From Desulfobacterales bacterium (GTDB lineage: Bacteria > Desulfobacterota > Desulfobacteria > Desulfobacterales > JAAELO01): a stretch of 35,387 nt of DNA. The stretch spans positions 1 to 35,387 of the forward strand of contig JAAELO010000765.1 of NCBI GenBank assembly GCA_024226555.1. Reading direction: 5' to 3'. A program made the position numbers and the translations under genes. The first letter of the stretch is position 1; every line of letters begins with the position of its first letter. Shown one piece after another: positions 1 to 7,272 of the stretch. Below the pieces are notes generated by a model. It had not been told where the DNA came from. It saw nothing but the letters and a program-made list of their open reading frames with translations, and did not search any database.

Positions 1-59
1 ACAGTTTTTTTTGGTAATAACGAAGTATTTCGCAAAAAGAGCAGTTATTAGAGATTCCC
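1..59. mobile_element. Right part of a MITE-like inverted-repeat element, cut by the window edge
   Basis: The first 59 bases match, with few changes, the right half of the complete element at 9618-9746: the same T-run, the GGTAATAACGAAGTATT-like core, and the end TTATTAGAGATTCCC. The left half lies outside the window. The end is 14 bp before the ribosome binding site of the small ORF at 83. Confidence 0.85.
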
Positions 60-82
60 ATATGAAATAAATAGAGGTAGTC

Positions 83-199
83 ATGAAAAATTTAATTATT
101 CGTTTTTTAAAATGGATAGAACAAGGCAATAAGAAAAGTCCAGTATGTAGTAATTGAGTTAAAGGTAAATCATCCACTGGAAGTGGAAAAAAACGTTAG
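83..199 (+). CDS. Candidate 38-residue selenoprotein with a Cys-x-x-Sec motif (UGA read-through)
   Basis: ATG at 83 follows an AGAGG ribosome binding site at about 73-77. Read with normal stops it is a 24-residue peptide ending in TGA at 155-157. If the TGA is read as selenocysteine, the frame continues 13 codons to TAG at 197-199. The product has an amphipathic N-terminal helix (Phe8, Leu9, Trp11, Ile12), a basic stretch, then Cys22-Ser-Asn-Sec25, the redox CxxU arrangement, and a basic Gly/Ser/Lys tail. A 6-bp stem with a GGA loop (173-187) starts 15 nt after the UGA and puts a G first in the loop 21 nt after it, as bacterial SECIS elements do. The hairpin lacks a T-run on either strand, so it is not a terminator. 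No selenocysteine machinery is visible in the window. I do not recognise the family. The alternative is a 24-residue peptide or a chance ORF. Confidence 0.45.
173..187 (+). promoter_or_regulatory. Candidate bacterial SECIS hairpin
   Basis: TCCACT-GGA-AGTGGA forms a perfect 6-bp stem with a 3-nt loop beginning with G, inside the read-through frame and at the usual distance downstream of the in-frame TGA (155-157). This is inferred from geometry only. Confidence 0.4.
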
Positions 200-220
200 T
201 AGAAATGAAAACTCAGTATA

Positions 221-235
221 GGGAACCTCTAATAA
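221..235. repeat. Solo left end of the MITE-like repeat
   Basis: GGGAACCTCTAATAA is the canonical terminal sequence of the repeat family, but the bases after it do not continue the consensus. It lies 24 bp beyond the stop of the MFS gene and faces a decayed right end at 1743-1774 on the other side of that gene. Confidence 0.7.
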
Positions 236-259
236 GACTTTTATACTTAAATATTTTTA

Positions 260-1663
260 TTAAACCCTTTTGATTTTACCACCTCTAAGCCATGAAATAA
301 TTATTCCCACCATAGCTATCAAACAACCTGTTAAAACAGAACACTTGAATGCAGTAAAAAAAGCATTTTCTAAAAAAGGGTTATAATTTTCAAGTACTTT
401 CCCGGAACTTTTAATAAAAAAGACATGGTTAAAAACTGTACCACCAATGGTTACGCCAAGAACCATTCCAAGATTTCTTGCAGTCGCAACAATTCCTCCT
501 GCAACACCCCTTTCATTTGGTGAAACTGATTCCATAACTGTTACAGTATTAGGTGAACTAAAAAGGGCTATTCCTATACCCAAAAGAGACATTCCAGCAG
601 CTATATTATAATAACTGGAACTAATATTTAATTGAGAAATCATATATAAAGACAAGGTTATGATAAACATACCTGTTGTGCATAATATTTTTGACCCTTT
701 TTTTCCTGCTAAGGTTCCTGAATATGGAGATATAACAAACATAAAAAAGAATGGTATAACCATGAAAAAACCAGCTTTGCCTGGAGAGAATTTCATTGGA
801 TACATCAAATAGAAAGGCATTAGAAATATTGTGATAAAAAGACATGTAAATAACAATACTGCAGATATTATGGGAAGAGTAAACAATTTGTTTCGAAACA
901 TCATTGTATTCAGGACCGGATACATATTTTGATTTTCAAATCTGATTAATGCATAAACTGATAAAACAAATATGATTAAAAGTACTCCTCCTTTTATATT
1001 AATTCCCTGTAATAAATTGCTTTTTGTTATAAAAAGAATGAAGAGAATGAGTGATAAAGTTATTAGTATTGATCCCTTAAAATCAAAAGGTTCCTCTTGC
1101 TTGCTATCAGTTTTACTCCCCTTAAGTTTAGTAAAAACTAAAAAAGCTGTTATTAAACCAATTGGTACATTAATATAAAAAATTAATCTCCATGAGAAGT
1201 AATGAAGAATAAGACCTCCTAAGGCAGGTCCGGCAGTTAAGCCAGACGCTACTGTAGCACCAATCATCCCAAGTGCTTTCCCTCTCTCTTCAACAGGAAA
1301 TGTATCGACAATTAATGCAGGAGTGCAGGCCATTACCATCGCAGCTCCAAGCCCTTGTATTGATCTTGAAAAAATAAGGAATTCAGCACTTGGTGATATG
1401 CCACAAAAAAATGAGCCTAACGAAAAAAATATAAGTCCTGTACTATATACTACTCTTCGCCCCTTAATATCACTTAATCTTCCAAAACTTAAAAGTAGAG
1501 AAGAAACAGTTAGGAGATATATTGCTATAACCCACTCAATTACAGGAACAGATGTTTTTAAATCTTTCATAATGGAAGGGAGAGCAATATTCACAATACT
1601 ACCATCTAAAGTGGACATAAAGACGCCAGTTGCAACAAGAATAAAAACAACCCATTTGTTCAA
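260..1663 (-). CDS. MFS multidrug exporter, DHA2 (EmrB/QacA-like, 14-helix) family
   Basis: This 467-residue protein has the hallmarks of the drug:H+ antiporter-2 family. Helix 1 carries the D1-type motif around residues 20-33 (LDGSIVNIALPSI), motif A GRLSDIKGRR lies near residues 61-70, and a motif C-like stretch rich in Gly and Pro (TVASGLTAGPALGG) near residues 137-150. The length and about 14 hydrophobic segments fit the family. It would export lipophilic drugs or toxic metabolites across the inner membrane using the proton gradient; the substrate cannot be told. The start is a TTG codon at 1661-1663, supported by an AGGGGG ribosome binding site six bases upstream. No periplasmic adaptor or outer-membrane partner gene is next to it. 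The gene lies between a left end (221) and a decayed right end (1743-1774) of the repeat family. Confidence 0.9.
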   Translation of the reverse strand: MNKWVVFILVATGVFMSTLDGSIVNIALPSIMKDLKTSVPVIEWVIAIYLLTVSSLLLSFGRLSDIKGRRVVYSTGLIFFSLGSFFCGISPSAEFLIFSRSIQGLGAAMVMACTPALIVDTFPVEERGKALGMIGATVASGLTAGPALGGLILHYFSWRLIFYINVPIGLITAFLVFTKLKGSKTDSKQEEPFDFKGSILITLSLILFILFITKSNLLQGINIKGGVLLIIFVLSVYALIRFENQNMYPVLNTMMFRNKLFTLPIISAVLLFTCLFITIFLMPFYLMYPMKFSPGKAGFFMVIPFFFMFVISPYSGTLAGKKGSKILCTTGMFIITLSLYMISQLNISSSYYNIAAGMSLLGIGIALFSSPNTVTVMESVSPNERGVAGGIVATARNLGMVLGVTIGGTVFNHVFFIKSSGKVLENYNPFLENAFFTAFKCSVLTGCLIAMVGIIISWLRGGKIKRV

Positions 1664-1742
1664 AAATAACCCCCTGATAAAGCTTTGGCAATCTCTATTA
1701 ACTAAAAAAACTATAAGATTTTTTACGTAAATTTCATAAATG

Positions 1743-1774
1743 TTTCTATCAAAATCCTATTATTTGAAGCTACC
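1743..1774. repeat. Decayed right end of the MITE-like repeat
   Basis: TTTCTATCAAAATCCTATTA and the following TTTGAAGCTACC align with the right-end consensus TTTCAATCAAAATTCTAATT / ATTAGAGGTTCC with about six changes and one gap. It is inverted relative to the end at 221, with the MFS gene between them. Confidence 0.5.
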
Positions 1775-1777
1775 TTT

Positions 1778-2122
1778 CTATTTCAATACATAATCTGTAA
1801 CTACAACATCTACAACTTTTTTTGATCTGCTTTCAATAATTATTTTTATAAGTTTTTCTAATTTTTTTTTGTTTGGAATCTGTTTTGCTAATAAAACTTT
1901 AAATTTCATCTTTAAAGCCTGCTTAGTTTTTTTGACTCTTCTTTTGAGAAATTTTATCTCCTTTTTCGTTTTAGCAAAAACAGTAGCCTTGAAACTTATG
2001 TATGTATGATCTTTAAGATTTGTTGACATTTTGAAAGAAAATGAATGTTTGGGTGTTTCTGTTTCACTTGAGCAGGAAAATAAAAAAATTGATAGAAATA
2101 AAAAAATCAGAATTTTTTTCAC
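1778..2122 (-). CDS. FliL-like lipoprotein
   Basis: This small protein of 114 residues starts with a lipoprotein signal peptide: Lys-Lys, a hydrophobic stretch, then the lipobox LFSC with Cys17. The C-terminal half resembles the end of the flagellar basal-body protein FliL, with a charged helical segment, a short basic helix, then a terminal strand of the form KVVDVVVTDYVLK, like the conserved V-T-D-F/Y-V-x end of FliL. FliL is normally anchored by one inner-membrane helix and tunes the stator; a lipid anchor would be unusual. The start is GTG at 2120-2122 with a strong AAGGAGGG ribosome binding site. It is divergent from the cheY-like gene at 2461, which supports a motility or chemotaxis link. 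The assignment rests on the C-terminal pattern only. Confidence 0.5.
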   Translation of the reverse strand: MKKILIFLFLSIFLFSCSSETETPKHSFSFKMSTNLKDHTYISFKATVFAKTKKEIKFLKRRVKKTKQALKMKFKVLLAKQIPNKKKLEKLIKIIIESRSKKVVDVVVTDYVLK

Positions 2123-2460
2123 TGTACCCTCCTTGAAGGAATTTATTTAGTAAAGATTAAAGACAGATTTTTAGTATGATTAATTAGTTATAGTCGGATT
2201 ATAACTCAATTTCATTGTTAATACCATTAAAATCAATAAATTATAAAAAAGGGTTAAATGGCATATTAATTGCTGTTTTTATATTTAAAAAGTGATAAAA
2301 TAGAAAAGTATAAATTATTTTAAGAAACGATAGTAAATTATTTTTTTATCTGACTTTAATTTATTGTAAAGAAATTTTGACAAGAGGTTTAAACTCATAT
2401 AATAAAAGTCAAATTCCAATAAAAAAATAAATATGGTTTTGAAATATTCAGGGAGATGTG
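2123..2460. other. Divergent intergenic region, no gene seen
   Basis: This AT-rich spacer between the FliL-like gene (minus) and cheY (plus) must hold both promoters. I see no repeat element, no clear palindrome and no sigma-54 site in it. Confidence 0.5.
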
Positions 2461-2832
2461 ATGCAAGGCAAAACGGTTTTATGTGTCGATGATTCAGCAA
2501 CAATTAGAAGAATTATTGTAACATTCCTAAAAAATCAAGGATGTAAGGATATCATGCAAGCAAGTGATGGTTTAAAAGCTATCGCAAAAATGGAGGAGAA
2601 GAAACCCGACCTGATTATCTCTGACTGGAATATGCCGAATTTAAATGGCCTGGAGTTTTTGAAGATCGTTCGTGGAACTGATGAATATAAAGACATTCCT
2701 TTTCTTATGTTGACTGCTGAAGCCCAAAAGAAGAATGTTATGGAAGCTGTTCAAGCTGGTGTTTCAAACTATGTTATTAAGCCTTTTACAGATGATGAAT
2801 TAAGAAAAAAGGTTAAAATGACCCTTTCATAA
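2461..2832 (+). CDS. cheY: CheY-type single-domain response regulator
   Basis: A stand-alone receiver domain of 123 residues. The acidic pocket is Asp10-Asp11, the phosphoacceptor is Asp55 in the SDWNMP motif typical of chemotaxis CheY, the conserved Thr is in MLTAEA (about residue 83) and the conserved Lys is in VIKPF (about residue 105). There is no output domain, so phospho-CheY should act by binding a partner, most likely the flagellar switch. An in-frame GTG just before the ATG is possible, but ATG at 2461 has a GGGAG ribosome binding site five bases upstream and is preferred. No CheA, CheW or CheB gene lies in the window; a chemoreceptor gene is at 33 kb. Confidence 0.9.
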   Translation: MQGKTVLCVDDSATIRRIIVTFLKNQGCKDIMQASDGLKAIAKMEEKKPDLIISDWNMPNLNGLEFLKIVRGTDEYKDIPFLMLTAEAQKKNVMEAVQAGVSNYVIKPFTDDELRKKVKMTLS

Positions 2833-2896
2833 AAAATCAATTTTCATGCCCGTCATTTAATCTTAAGAAACATGAAACTGTGTTTTTGTATCTTAA

Positions 2897-3051
2897 GGGA
2901 GTATCTTCATAAAAAAACTGTAAAACTTTATAAAATAAAAGCCTTTTATAAACGAATCGGCTCGTTACTTTTTTTCACGCAGAGATTTTATAAAACAAAA
3001 GCTTTTATAAACGTTGAATTTCAAACAAAATTCGAGTTATTAGAGGTTCCC
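2897..3051. mobile_element. MITE-like inverted-repeat element, about 155 bp
   Basis: The right end is canonical (TTTCAAACAAAATTCGAG then TTATTAGAGGTTCCC). The left end is eroded (GGGAGTATCT). Internal modules recur in other copies: TTTATAAAACAAAAGCTTTT, ATCGGCTCGTTA (reverse of TAACGAGCCGAT) and a T-run. The flanking bases are TAA on both sides, a possible short target duplication. It separates cheY from the end of the amino-acid exporter gene. Confidence 0.75.
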
Positions 3052-3096
3052 TAAATACAATCTATTTCTTAACCAGTAACTCAGACAATAATGTTT

Positions 3097-4344
3097 TTAA
3101 GTTGCATTTTTCAGTAGGCCTTTAATATAAGGTAATCTCCTCCTGTTTACAATTACTGCCATTGCAAAAAGTACAGTGAGAACCGTTTTTGATGAAAAGG
3201 AAAGTATAATAACAAAGAAAATTGCAAGAACACCAGTCAGGAGTTTCAAAATACTGTTTTCGATAAGCTTATAAGCTGCTAAAATTCCCAAGAGAGCATT
3301 AGATATAAAAAAACCATCTGCTAAAGCAATAAGGCTTTTAACATCGTAAAAACCGTAATATGAGGAGGTTAAAAATATTCCATGTATCAAACCAAGCATA
3401 AGAAGTGCTGCAACCGGAGATCCGTTTTTTAATCTTATTGATAGAAAATGTGGAAATATTTTATCTTTAGACAATGAATTTATTAGTCTTGCAACTCCAC
3501 CAACAAACAGAAGAAATGTGGTAATACATAGGGCAATTACAAGAAATGACATAAAATACTCACCCTTGCTACCAAACATTGTAAAAAGTAGTAGTGATAC
3601 AGATAATTTTTTATCTCCAACAATAGAAGGGTCTAACCATTGAATACTTGCTGAAACTGCAATGCTTACTGCAGCGATTACAATGGCACTAATAATAACA
3701 GCTTTTTTTATCGTTTTTTCTGGTTTTTCCACATCCCTGCTGTAATTTCCCATAATTTCCCAGCCAACAATTGTCCAGAACAGAAGGAGCAGGCTGTAAC
3801 CAAAGGCTGATGGGTCAAACTCAGATAGAACCATAACCTCTTTTCTGCTATAAACAAGAGTTGATATCCCTCCTGTAAAAAGAGTAACAGCAGATATTGA
3901 TGAAAGTATAAAAGCTGCTTTACCAATAAAAGAGATCTCTCTTGTTAGAATTAACAGATTAAATATCAAAATTATAAAACCTGCAAAAAAAGGATCGATA
4001 TTTGGGTTAATGTAACTTATATATCTCCCTGCAGTAATGAGTACAGCTACAGGTCCAAAGCACACAGCTCCAATAAGGTAAAAAGAGGTTAATCTTTTAA
4101 ACTCTTCGCCAAAAGTAAATTTTACTGCATCTGAGACTCCGGCATCCCCGGGAAATTTGATACTTAGAAAACCAAAAATATATGCAAAAAGAAAGCTGAC
4201 ACATATCATTAGAATCCATGCAAGGAAAGACCAACTGCCTGCAATTTCATATATAGCTGGAGGCAGTATTATTATTCCTGAACCAAGAACCGGTCCAACG
4301 ATTAAACCACTGAGAAGTAACGAATTAAGTTTTTTTGTTTTCAT
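3097..4344 (-). CDS. APC-superfamily amino-acid exporter, YjeH-like
   Basis: This 415-residue integral membrane protein has about 12 hydrophobic segments. The N-terminus carries the APC helix-1 signature, a Gly-rich GPVLGSGIIILPP around residues 17-29, followed by a GDAGVSDAVKFTFG stretch near residues 66-79. The length and the layout of the second half (GVARLINSLSKDKIFP, residues about 280-295) match the E. coli YjeH group, which exports methionine and branched-chain amino acids. Substrate specificity is inferred from this resemblance only. It starts at ATG 4344 after an AGGAAAGGA ribosome binding site. It diverges from a LysR-type regulator at 4540 with a palindromic operator candidate between them, the usual arrangement for a metabolite exporter controlled by its own sensor. 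Confidence 0.75.
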   Translation of the reverse strand: MKTKKLNSLLLSGLIVGPVLGSGIIILPPAIYEIAGSWSFLAWILMICVSFLFAYIFGFLSIKFPGDAGVSDAVKFTFGEEFKRLTSFYLIGAVCFGPVAVLITAGRYISYINPNIDPFFAGFIILIFNLLILTREISFIGKAAFILSSISAVTLFTGGISTLVYSRKEVMVLSEFDPSAFGYSLLLLFWTIVGWEIMGNYSRDVEKPEKTIKKAVIISAIVIAAVSIAVSASIQWLDPSIVGDKKLSVSLLLFTMFGSKGEYFMSFLVIALCITTFLLFVGGVARLINSLSKDKIFPHFLSIRLKNGSPVAALLMLGLIHGIFLTSSYYGFYDVKSLIALADGFFISNALLGILAAYKLIENSILKLLTGVLAIFFVIILSFSSKTVLTVLFAMAVIVNRRRLPYIKGLLKNAT

Positions 4345-4448
4345 ATTTTTTTCCTTTCCTTTTTATTTAGTACATTCTTTTTTGAAAATCTAATTTTATA
4401 ATTTGCACAACTCGATCGATTTGGTCGAACGCATGCTCTGGAGAGTCT

Positions 4449-4467
4449 TGTTCGGTTCAATCGAACA
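4449..4467. promoter_or_regulatory. Candidate LysR-type operator between exporter and regulator
   Basis: TGTTCG-GTTCAAT-CGAACA is a perfect 6-bp inverted repeat with a 7-bp centre, matching the T-N11-A form bound by LysR regulators. A further CGAAC half-site (GGTCGAAC) lies at 4423-4430, about 25 bp away. The position between divergent genes 3097-4344 and 4540-5421 supports the assignment. Confidence 0.6.
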
Positions 4468-4539
4468 TTAATTCCAATTTTTTTATATAATAAATGTTTG
4501 ACTGATGTTATATAGGACTAAAATAATTAAGGAAATTTT

Positions 4540-5421
4540 ATGGAAATATATCAGTTAAGATCATTTATCAAAATTGCTGAGGTTAAAAACCTTACTAAGT
4601 CAGCAGGTGCTTTAAACATTAGTCAATCTGCTCTTAGTTCACAAATAAAGTCCCTTGAAGACGAGTTCCAGATCTCTCTTTTTAACAGAACTCCTAAAGG
4701 AATGTTTCTTACAGAGCATGGAGAGTCACTTTTAAAGCATGCTAAAATTATAGCTTCATCAGCTGAAAATATGACAGAAGCAGCATCTCTTTTAAAAAAC
4801 AAGATATCCGGTAATCTGAAAATTGGTATAAATACAGACCCTGAATTTTTGAATATATCTAAAATCAAAAGAAAAATTACAATGGCAATGCCAGATATAA
4901 GGCTTAGTTTTGTGAGTTCACAGTCCTTTGAAACCCATCAGATTCTTAAGAGGCTTGATATAGATGCTGGATTTCATTATGGAGTTATCGACTCTCCTGA
5001 GATATTTACCATAGATTTAATTGATGTAGTAATAAGAGTTGTGATCCCAAAAGAGTTCATTAATAATGATATTAATGAACTAACAACAGATGATGTTGTA
5101 TCTCTTCCATGGATATGGACAAGTTGTCAGTGCCCCTTCCATATCACTTTCCAAAAAGAACTTGATAAACACGGGTTAAAGGTTAACAAAACATCCGATG
5201 CTGTTGATGAAAATATAGTTAGAGAACTTGTTAAAGCAGGAACAGGAGTCGCTATAATGAGGCAGGATGAAGCTTGTTATCTTGAAAAGAAAGGTTTTAT
5301 AAAGGTATGGGATGGAATTAAGTTCACAGTACCGATGAAAATATCATGCCTTAAAGAAAGAAAAGAGGAAAAGAAAATACAGGAAGTTTTTGCAATGATT
5401 TCAAAAATTTTCCTCTCATAA
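4540..5421 (+). CDS. LysR-family transcriptional regulator
   Basis: A typical 293-residue LysR protein. Residues 1-60 form the winged helix-turn-helix (LRSFIKIAEVKNLTKSAGAL, then SQSALSSQIKSLE and LFNRTPKGMFLTEHG). A linker helix follows, and residues from about 90 form the periplasmic-binding-protein-like effector domain. It should bind the palindrome at 4449-4467 and control the divergent YjeH-like exporter, sensing the exported amino acid or a related metabolite; this is inferred from position. It starts at ATG 4540 after AAGGAA. The next gene, at 5447, is in the same direction 25 bp downstream and may be cotranscribed. Confidence 0.9.
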   Translation: MEIYQLRSFIKIAEVKNLTKSAGALNISQSALSSQIKSLEDEFQISLFNRTPKGMFLTEHGESLLKHAKIIASSAENMTEAASLLKNKISGNLKIGINTDPEFLNISKIKRKITMAMPDIRLSFVSSQSFETHQILKRLDIDAGFHYGVIDSPEIFTIDLIDVVIRVVIPKEFINNDINELTTDDVVSLPWIWTSCQCPFHITFQKELDKHGLKVNKTSDAVDENIVRELVKAGTGVAIMRQDEACYLEKKGFIKVWDGIKFTVPMKISCLKERKEEKKIQEVFAMISKIFLS

Positions 5422-5446
5422 AAATCATATTGTAAAGTGAAGTATA

Positions 5447-5881
5447 ATGAAAAGAAAAGTTTCAGGTATTCTGTCAAATGTTATTTTTTTAGTAGCAGTA
5501 GCGTATTCAATTATATCGATTAGAGATTATTACAGTAGATCTTTGAGTATTTATTATCTCATTGGATCTGTTTTCTCAGTAAATTTAATTATATATTTTT
5601 ATTGTGGCAAATGCAGTTGCAGAGATAGTGATTGCGCTCATGTTATACCAGGATATCTCACACGATTTCTTCCTAAAAGAGAGGATGGGCCGTATAGCAT
5701 ATTTGATTACACAATAACTGTTTTTTCACTTATTTTTATGATTGGAATGCCCAATTATATTTTTTGGGGTAATTACGAACAATTAGGTATTTTTAACGGA
5801 TTAATTTTTCTAACTTTTTTGATAATATACAAATTTGTATGCTTAGGTTGCGAAAACAAGCGCTGCACATTAACAAGATAG
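5447..5881 (+). CDS. Small Cys-rich integral membrane protein of unknown function
   Basis: I do not recognise this 144-residue protein. It has about four hydrophobic helices (residues 9-24, 36-52, 88-107, 115-132). Two Cys clusters sit at membrane boundaries: C53-x2-C56-x-C58-x4-C63 with a nearby His65 after helix 2, and C132-x2-C135-x4-C140 at the C-terminus. If both clusters face the same side they could jointly bind a metal ion or an Fe-S cluster; this is inference. It follows the LysR gene by 25 bp on the same strand, with only a weak ribosome binding site before ATG 5447. The stop is followed within 7 bp by a repeat-element end at 5888. Confidence 0.6.
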   Translation: MKRKVSGILSNVIFLVAVAYSIISIRDYYSRSLSIYYLIGSVFSVNLIIYFYCGKCSCRDSDCAHVIPGYLTRFLPKREDGPYSIFDYTITVFSLIFMIGMPNYIFWGNYEQLGIFNGLIFLTFLIIYKFVCLGCENKRCTLTR

Positions 5882-5887
5882 ATTATT

Positions 5888-5995
5888 GGGAACCTCTAAT
5901 AATTAGAATTTTTGATGAAAATACAAGACATGATCAAAAATAACGAGCTGATTTTATGACAGTTTTTTTTAAAATTCTGTTGTTCTGTTTTTTTT
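5888..5995. mobile_element. MITE-like element with eroded right end
   Basis: A canonical left end (GGGAACCTCTAATAATTAG, then AATTTTTGATGAAAATACAAG) is followed by the conserved core TAACGAGCTGATTTTATGAC and a T-run. No clean right end is visible before the diguanylate cyclase gene, so the end coordinate is approximate. A matching inverted end lies beyond that gene at 7258-7270. Confidence 0.7.
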
Positions 5996-6000
5996 GTACA

Positions 6001-6018
6001 AGCTGTTCGTCAACAGCT
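6001..6018. other. Hairpin at the 3' end of the diguanylate cyclase gene
   Basis: AGCTGTT-CGTC-AACAGCT is a perfect 7-bp stem overlapping the stop codon of the minus-strand gene (6010-6012). It is not followed by a T-run on the minus strand, so a terminator role is unproven. Confidence 0.35.
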
Positions 6019-7272
6019 TTCAGGATGGAGGTAAACTATATTTCGCCCTTGGTTTTTAGCTTCGTAAAGAGCTATATCAGCAAGTTGAATCAGATCTAAA
6101 AACGTCTTTTCATCTGAGGGCAATAATGTAGCAACCCCAAGACTTATAGTTATCAAGTTGACCCCATCAGAGAACTCATGTGGTATTTTAAGTTCTTCTA
6201 TCGCACCTCTTATTTCTTCTGCCAGCTGCATGGTTCCTGTTGTATCTGTTTCAGGAATCAGAACAACAAACTCCTCTCCACCATACCTTGCAAGAATATC
6301 TCTGGGTCTTTTGACATTCATACATAATTGCTTTGCAACCTTCTGCAAGCATTCATCGCCTTTTTGGTGACCATAATTGTCATTATAGTTTTTAAAGAAG
6401 TCAATATCGATAAAAATCAAAGAAAGATTTTTTTGAGAACGACGGCAGGCCTTCCATTCTTTTTCAAGTGAAATATCAAAATGTCGTCTGTTTGTAAGTC
6501 CGGTCAAAGCATCTGTTATGGCAATGTTTTTCAGTTTTTTGTTTGACTCTTTCAGCTTTGCAGCATTAATACGTCTCAATAGAGAGTTTAGATAAGTAAA
6601 TCTGTTTTCATTTTCAATCTGATAATTGCCAATCAATGTAAAGCAGGCAACAGTAAATAAAACCAGAATACTGTTATTTACGGTCTCCTGATTCATTAAC
6701 GGAATGTTATGAACTGTAAGCACAAATAGAAAGAATATTAAGAGCGTATAAAAAACTGCATATCTGAACCGAAGTCTAAGAACAATATTGGCAACAACTA
6801 CTGATATAATAAGACCTGTGTGGTAATTATTTACATTTGGGCTGTTTGAAATCAATAGAAAATACATAATACTGACAGAGGCAAAAAGGATTATAGCACC
6901 TGCTATAAGATCTACAAACCTGGCAATTTTTTTGATAAATAATCCTGCAATAGAGAGAAGAATCAAGGGCGTGACAATAAAGACCCGTGTTATAGATGCT
7001 TCAATAAAGATGTCCGGAAGCATTGCTTTATCGCTCATTAAAAAAAGATTGTAAAAAATCAACCCGATAACACCTAACCAGGCAAACCGTTTAATTCTTG
7101 ATTTGCGGTAGTGTCGCAGGTACATTTTTTCAAGTCTGTTCGGAAATGCATGCAGCTTTATACCTTGATCAAGACATTTATAGATCTGATCTTCAAACTC
7201 AGAATCAAGACTAATTTCATTAACTTCTTTCGGCTCACCCATCAGTACACCCGCTGATATTAGAGGTTCCAT
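6010..7272 (-). CDS. Membrane-bound diguanylate cyclase (6-helix N-terminus + GGDEF)
   Basis: A 420-residue enzyme predicted to make c-di-GMP from two GTP. Residues about 60-215 hold six hydrophobic helices forming a membrane sensor domain I cannot name. A short coiled linker leads to the GGDEF domain (about 250-415), with the substrate motif DALTGLTNRR (254-263), metal-binding DIDFFK, an intact active site GGEEF (331-335) and an inhibitory I-site RPRD (322-325), so it should be active and product-inhibited. The first codons lie in the end of a repeat element (7258-7270) and have no ribosome binding site. An internal ATG at 7240-7242 (residue 11) is an alternative start, also with only a weak binding site. 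Likely effectors in the window include the PilZ protein at 18.3 kb. Confidence 0.9.
   Translation of the reverse strand: MEPLISAGVLMGEPKEVNEISLDSEFEDQIYKCLDQGIKLHAFPNRLEKMYLRHYRKSRIKRFAWLGVIGLIFYNLFLMSDKAMLPDIFIEASITRVFIVTPLILLSIAGLFIKKIARFVDLIAGAIILFASVSIMYFLLISNSPNVNNYHTGLIISVVVANIVLRLRFRYAVFYTLLIFFLFVLTVHNIPLMNQETVNNSILVLFTVACFTLIGNYQIENENRFTYLNSLLRRINAAKLKESNKKLKNIAITDALTGLTNRRHFDISLEKEWKACRRSQKNLSLIFIDIDFFKNYNDNYGHQKGDECLQKVAKQLCMNVKRPRDILARYGGEEFVVLIPETDTTGTMQLAEEIRGAIEELKIPHEFSDGVNLITISLGVATLLPSDEKTFLDLIQLADIALYEAKNQGRNIVYLHPESC
7258..7270. repeat. Right end of the MITE-like repeat, overlapping a gene start
   Basis: TATTAGAGGTTCC matches the terminal 13 bp of the family. It overlaps the first codons of the diguanylate cyclase gene, whose start codon (7270-7272) begins at its last base. 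It is inverted relative to the end at 5888. Confidence 0.6.

Noticed and set aside
173-187. SECIS-like hairpin as a terminator of the MFS gene
   Set aside because: On the minus strand no T-run follows the stem, so it does not look like an intrinsic terminator.
2872-3054. A 60-codon ORF on the plus strand after cheY
   Set aside because: It lies almost wholly inside the MITE-like element at 2897-3051 and has no ribosome binding site.
5601-5620. TGGCAAATGCAGTTGCAG as a sigma-54 promoter
   Set aside because: The spacing between GG and GC is one base too long and it lies inside the membrane protein gene at 5447-5881.
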